Source of the DNA: Leptodactylus fallax
Lineage: Eukaryota; Chordata; Amphibia; Anura; Leptodactylidae
DNA: 64,000 nt
Reading direction: 5' to 3'
Assembly (NCBI GenBank): GCA_947044405.1
Contig: CAMRHE010000054.1
Location: 1,798,001-1,862,000, forward strand
Part shown: piece after piece, positions 60,655-64,000 of the stretch
Position numbering within the stretch: the stretch's first letter is position 1
Layout of the letters: the number at the start of each line of letters is the position of its first letter
The notes under the pieces: generated by a model
What the model was told of the DNA's origin: nothing
The model's input: the letters and a program-made list of their open reading frames with translations, nothing else
Database searches by the model: none
Program-made: the position numbers and the translations under genes

Positions 60655-61151
60655 CTATTAATATACCCACAAAAAAAAAGTCATACTCACCTACCTGCAA
60701 TCTCGTTGAATGGAGCCGCCGTTTCCTCCCTGTCCACGCACAGGACGTCTGTGTCTGAGCGCAGGCGGCGCGATGTTGTGACATCATCACGCCGCCCATG
60801 CTGAGAAGCAGACATCGGTCTGTGGTCTCAGCATCTTGTAAACGCTGAGACCACAGAAATAAAGCATGTATTAATGGTGGCCCTGGGGTGGGCCCCAAAG
60901 AGTCAGTGGGCCCGGGGCAGCCGCCCTCTCTGCCCCCCCCGCTAGCTACGTCTCTGTCTCCCCGTGTTTGTGTGGGTTTCCTCCCATACTCTAAAGACAT
61001 ACTAAAAGGGAATGTAGATTACGAGCCCTATATAGGACAGTGATTGGCAATGTCTGCAAAATATGTTAGTGCTATCAAAGTAAGCATAAAATAAATAGAG
61101 AACAACCCTATAAAAGACCATTTTACTATGCAAATTTGTGTGGTTTCTCTG

Positions 61152-61991
61152 AATACAGTTATTTGTACTAGTTCATTGTAGTATACTGTATAGATGTGTC
61201 TACCCTTTAATAGGACAAATCAGTGAAGTTAATGGCATACATTCAAAGCTGGCAATTCACACACTTCCTTCTGATTTCTCCGAATAGAGATACCACCTTG
61301 TCTGGTGGCTTTTTGTTTTTTTTTTTTGTTGAAAAGCCAATTCTTCATCACTTTTCAACTAGGCACATAGCCAACAAGCCTGTAGCATTTAGAAGTCATC
61401 AAAACGGGTTAATGTCATTGATGACTTTCTTTTGCTGGTATGATCCCCCGTTCAGCTGTTATCGGTGCCATTAGCTCTAGCACTGATAGCAGTAGTTAGC
61501 TAGGTGGGCAGTCCCTATTTCTTCAGTATTAGTGGCTGAAGCACCTAAGAAACTAAAGCTATCAGTGTTGGGGATAACAGAACCAGTAATAGAAAACAAC
61601 TAATTGCATCAATGAAGTATTGGCTGTGAGCATGTGCCTCTAGCTTCACTGATGTAACGTGGCGAGAATTTTTCGTTTAAAGTTTAAAAATTTTCCTCGT
61701 TTAAAAATTTGTTTGAAGACTCCAATTTTTAATGCAACCATTTCAATACAATATTGTGACACACTAACACAACCTTTATAACTGACAATTAGTGGCTACA
61801 CATAACAACATATAGCATATCACTTTGTTATACAATATCACAAAATAGTATTGTCTTGAAGCCATGTTAAAGAGAGCTGCAACTCTTTAACTTGTTAGCT
61901 GTTAGGTTAAAAATGGCCAGATCTGTAGATTTAAGCCATAATTTACTACAAAAAAGCCCCACCCATATTTGTAAAAGTGGTGTGAGAGTTT
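61152..61991. other. Unassigned DNA, no gene seen
   Basis: No coding or repeat signature, apart from an inverted AAAATTT-rich stretch near 61670-61715. Confidence 0.45.
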
Positions 61992-64000
61992 AACCCCTTA
62001 GGGACACAGCCTCATTTTTCAAAACTGACATGTGTCACTTTATGGCAATAACTTTGAGACACTTTAACTTACACAAATGATTTTGAGAATGTTTTTGTGA
62101 CACTTAATGTTAGTGGTAAATATTGATCAATATTTTTGTATTTATTTATAAAAAAATAGCAAATTTCAAAATGTGAAATGTTCTGCTTTTCAGACAGATA
62201 GTCATACCACCCAAATACATTAATAAAAATTATCTACCATATCTCTGCTTTATATTGGCATCATCTTTAATTGTCCTTTAATTTATTTTGGATATTATAA
62301 AGCTTACAAGTGTAACTGCAATTTTCCAAATTGACAAGAATATTTCACAAACTATTTTTTTTAGGGACCACTTCAGTCTTGAAGGATATTATAAAGGCCT
62401 ATACATTAACCCCCCATAAATCATCCCATTTTCAAAACTGCCCCCTAAAATAATTCAAAACAGCATTTTGAAAGTTTGTTAACCCTTTAAGCATTTCACG
62501 AGAATTAAAACAATATGGAGCTGAAATTTAGACATTTCATTTTTTTTTTCAATAATACATTCATTTAGCCCTAAAATTAACACATTCACAAGGGGTTAAA
62601 GGAGAAAATCTCACTGTTTGTTATACAACTTCTCCCGAGCACAGAAAAACATGTGGGTATAAGCTGATGTTTGGGCACAGAGCAGCACTTGGAAGGGAAG
62701 GAGTGCCATTAGGTGTTTGAAAAGCATATTTTGCTAGAATAATTTTCAGGTGCCATATCTCATTTGCAGAGCCCCTAGAGTACCAATACAATGGAAGCCC
62801 TTCAAAAGTGACCCCATTTTGGAATTTATCAAGGGGTATAGTGAGCATTTTGACCCCAAAGATGTTTCACAGATTTTATTAACATTGGGATGTGTAAATG
62901 AAAAATTACTAATACGTCACTTTATCGCCAAAGTTTACATTTTCACAAGAAGTTAAAGGTCAAAAAGCAGTGCACAGTTTGTTAAAAAATGTATCATGAC
63001 CATGGCAGTACCCCATATGTGGTTGTAATCTGCTGTATGGGTACATGGGGCTTGGTATGGAAAGAGTGCTATTTGGCTCTTGGAGGGCAGATTTTGTCAG
63101 AATAGTTTTCAGGTGCCATGTTGCATTTTCAGAACCCCTAAAGTACAATACAATGGAAACCCCCCAAAAGTGACCTCGTTTGGAAACTACATGCCTCACA
63201 GAACATATCAAGGGGTATAATGAGCATTTTAACCCCACAGCTGTTTCACGGATTTTATTAACATTAGGATGTTAAACTGAAAAATTACTTTTTTTCCAAT
63301 AAACAGTCAATTTAGCAAAAAAAATTTCATTTTCACAAGAGGAGAAAAAGCTCCCCAAAATTTCTTACACAATTTCTCCTGAACACGGGAATACCCCGTA
63401 TCCATTTTTAACTCCTTGGCGTCACAGCCAGTTTTGGACTTTAAGACACAGCCCCATTTTTCAAATATGACATGTGTCACTTTATGTGGTGATAACTTTG
63501 GAATGCTTTAACTATTCCAGGTGATTTTGAGAATGTTTTTTCATGACATTGTAAATTTGATTAAATTTGGGTCAATATGTTTTGTGTTTATTTATGAAAA
63601 AATAGGGAATTTGGTGAAAAGTTAGAAAAATATGCAATTTTCAAAGTTTGAAATTATCCTCTTTTTATATAGTCATACCACTCAAATTAGTTAATAAGCA
63701 TAATTTACCATATCTCTGGTTTATGTTGACCTCAAATTTTAAACGTTCCTGTAATTTTTTTGGACGTTATAAGGCTTACAGTCTAACAGGAATTTTCAAG
63801 AGAATTTACAAAACACATTTTTTAAGGTACTTATTCAGTTCCAAAGGGGCTTTGAAAGGTCTTTGTATTAGAAACCCCCATAAATCAACCCGTTTTCAAA
63901 ACTGCACCACCAAAACAATTCAAGACAGTATTTTAAAAGTTTGTTAACCCTTTAGGGGCTTCACAGGAATTAAAACAAAATAAAGGCGAAAAATATACAT
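61992..64000 (-). repeat. ~1.4-kb repeat blocks
   Basis: The block beginning AACCCCTTAGGGACACAGCC (61992) recurs in diverged form near 63409 (ACTCCTTGGCGTCACAGCC), both followed by GACATGTGTCACTTTATG. Between them lie two ~360-bp units, in reverse orientation, of the TTTCCAAAATGGGGTCACTT family (near 62806 and 63168). The second block runs off the window. Non-coding. Confidence 0.65.

Larger units (their letters stand above)
58670..60956. mobile_element. Composite hAT element, 2.3 kb
   Basis: Left end CAGAGGCGTAGCTAGGGG and right end, inverted, CAGAGACGTAGCTAGCGGGG. 8-bp direct repeats TCTCCCCA (58662-58669) and TCTCCCCG (60957-60964) match at 7 of 8. No transposase. It contains a palindromic MITE (58970-59486), a CCCC-rich array (59490-59790) and a second DNA element (59800-60654). 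Confidence 0.88.
58562..61105 (+). mobile_element. tRNA-derived SINE, split by a hAT
   Basis: The head (58562-58669) has an A-box-like TGGTAGCTTAGTGGGTAGC and a B-box-like GGCTTGAATCC (consensus GGTTCGAATCC). It continues with AACATCTACAAAGAACTTGC. The body (60957-61105) continues GTGTTTGTGTGGGTTTCCTC and ends with GTTAGTGCTATCAAAGTAAG and an A-rich tail. It sits inside the Tigger-type element. The RNA polymerase III boxes are degraded, so transcription is doubtful. Confidence 0.82.
57658..61151. mobile_element. Tigger/pogo-like element, interrupted
   Basis: Left end CAGTGAAACCTCTCC after TA (57656-57657). Right end, inverted, CAGAGAAACCAC (to 61151). It shares CCCTATAAAAGACCATTTT near the right end, and a short stretch of TCTGTGTAATATGGTGATGC-type text (58391-58450), with the element at 38125-40755. 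The latter expanded that text into a 30-bp array; this copy has about two units. No transposase is recognisable. Confidence 0.65.

Overview
The window looks like intergenic or intronic DNA from a vertebrate nuclear genome, most likely an anuran amphibian. The basis is the repeat content: five Tc1-type transposon families, L2 and CR1 LINEs (the CR1 ends in ACTATGTA repeats), a Penelope-like element with a GIY-YIG domain, Tigger/pogo-type ends, several hAT families with 8-bp target duplications, solo LTRs and many palindromic MITEs. The host assignment is inference. I found no host exon, tRNA, rRNA, CRISPR array or operon. Every long reading frame I can explain is a transposase, a reverse transcriptase, a shadow of one, or an artefact of a minisatellite.

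Layout. 1-1730: MITEs with a truncated Tc1 of family A. 1736-3484: a long palindromic repeat broken by a 5'-truncated L2 (3485-5997), followed by a decayed CR1 (to 8620). 8880-10065: ~320-bp repeat units and a MITE. 10066-11700: a family A Tc1 whose transposase frame is complete. 11703-18480: mostly unassigned DNA, with a templated insertion at 14604-16283. 18481-21292: an element with ~210-bp inverted ends that hosts a family B Tc1. 21350-23477: two non-autonomous DNA transposons. 23559-28286: a family C Tc1 broken by a hAT MITE, a second MITE and a head-to-head Penelope pair. 28317-29953: a second family B Tc1. 32396-36319: a 3.9-kb hAT-derived element with a 35-bp minisatellite. 36728-40755: a family D Tc1, a solo LTR, and a Tigger-type 30-bp array holding another solo LTR. 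41455-42854: a second family D Tc1. 43349-46690: an L2 with an intact 5' end. 47609-49236: a third family A Tc1. 50763-51433: a solo LTR. 51504-53049: a DD35E Tc1. 53340-55260: a second copy of the long palindromic repeat. 56738-57640: a hAT MITE. 57658-61151: a Tigger-type element holding a SINE, which holds a hAT, which holds further elements. 61992-64000: ~1.4-kb repeat blocks.

The genes do not form a host pathway. They are selfish elements acting on each other: autonomous transposases, short derivatives that share only their ends, and retroelements that inserted into earlier elements. The nesting gives a relative order of events. The most unusual structures are the Penelope head-to-head pair inside one 15-bp target duplication, the insertion at 14604-16283 that looks like replication template switching, the transposase frameshift shared by two Tc1 copies, and the hAT element carrying a 2-kb minisatellite next to a broken transposase end.
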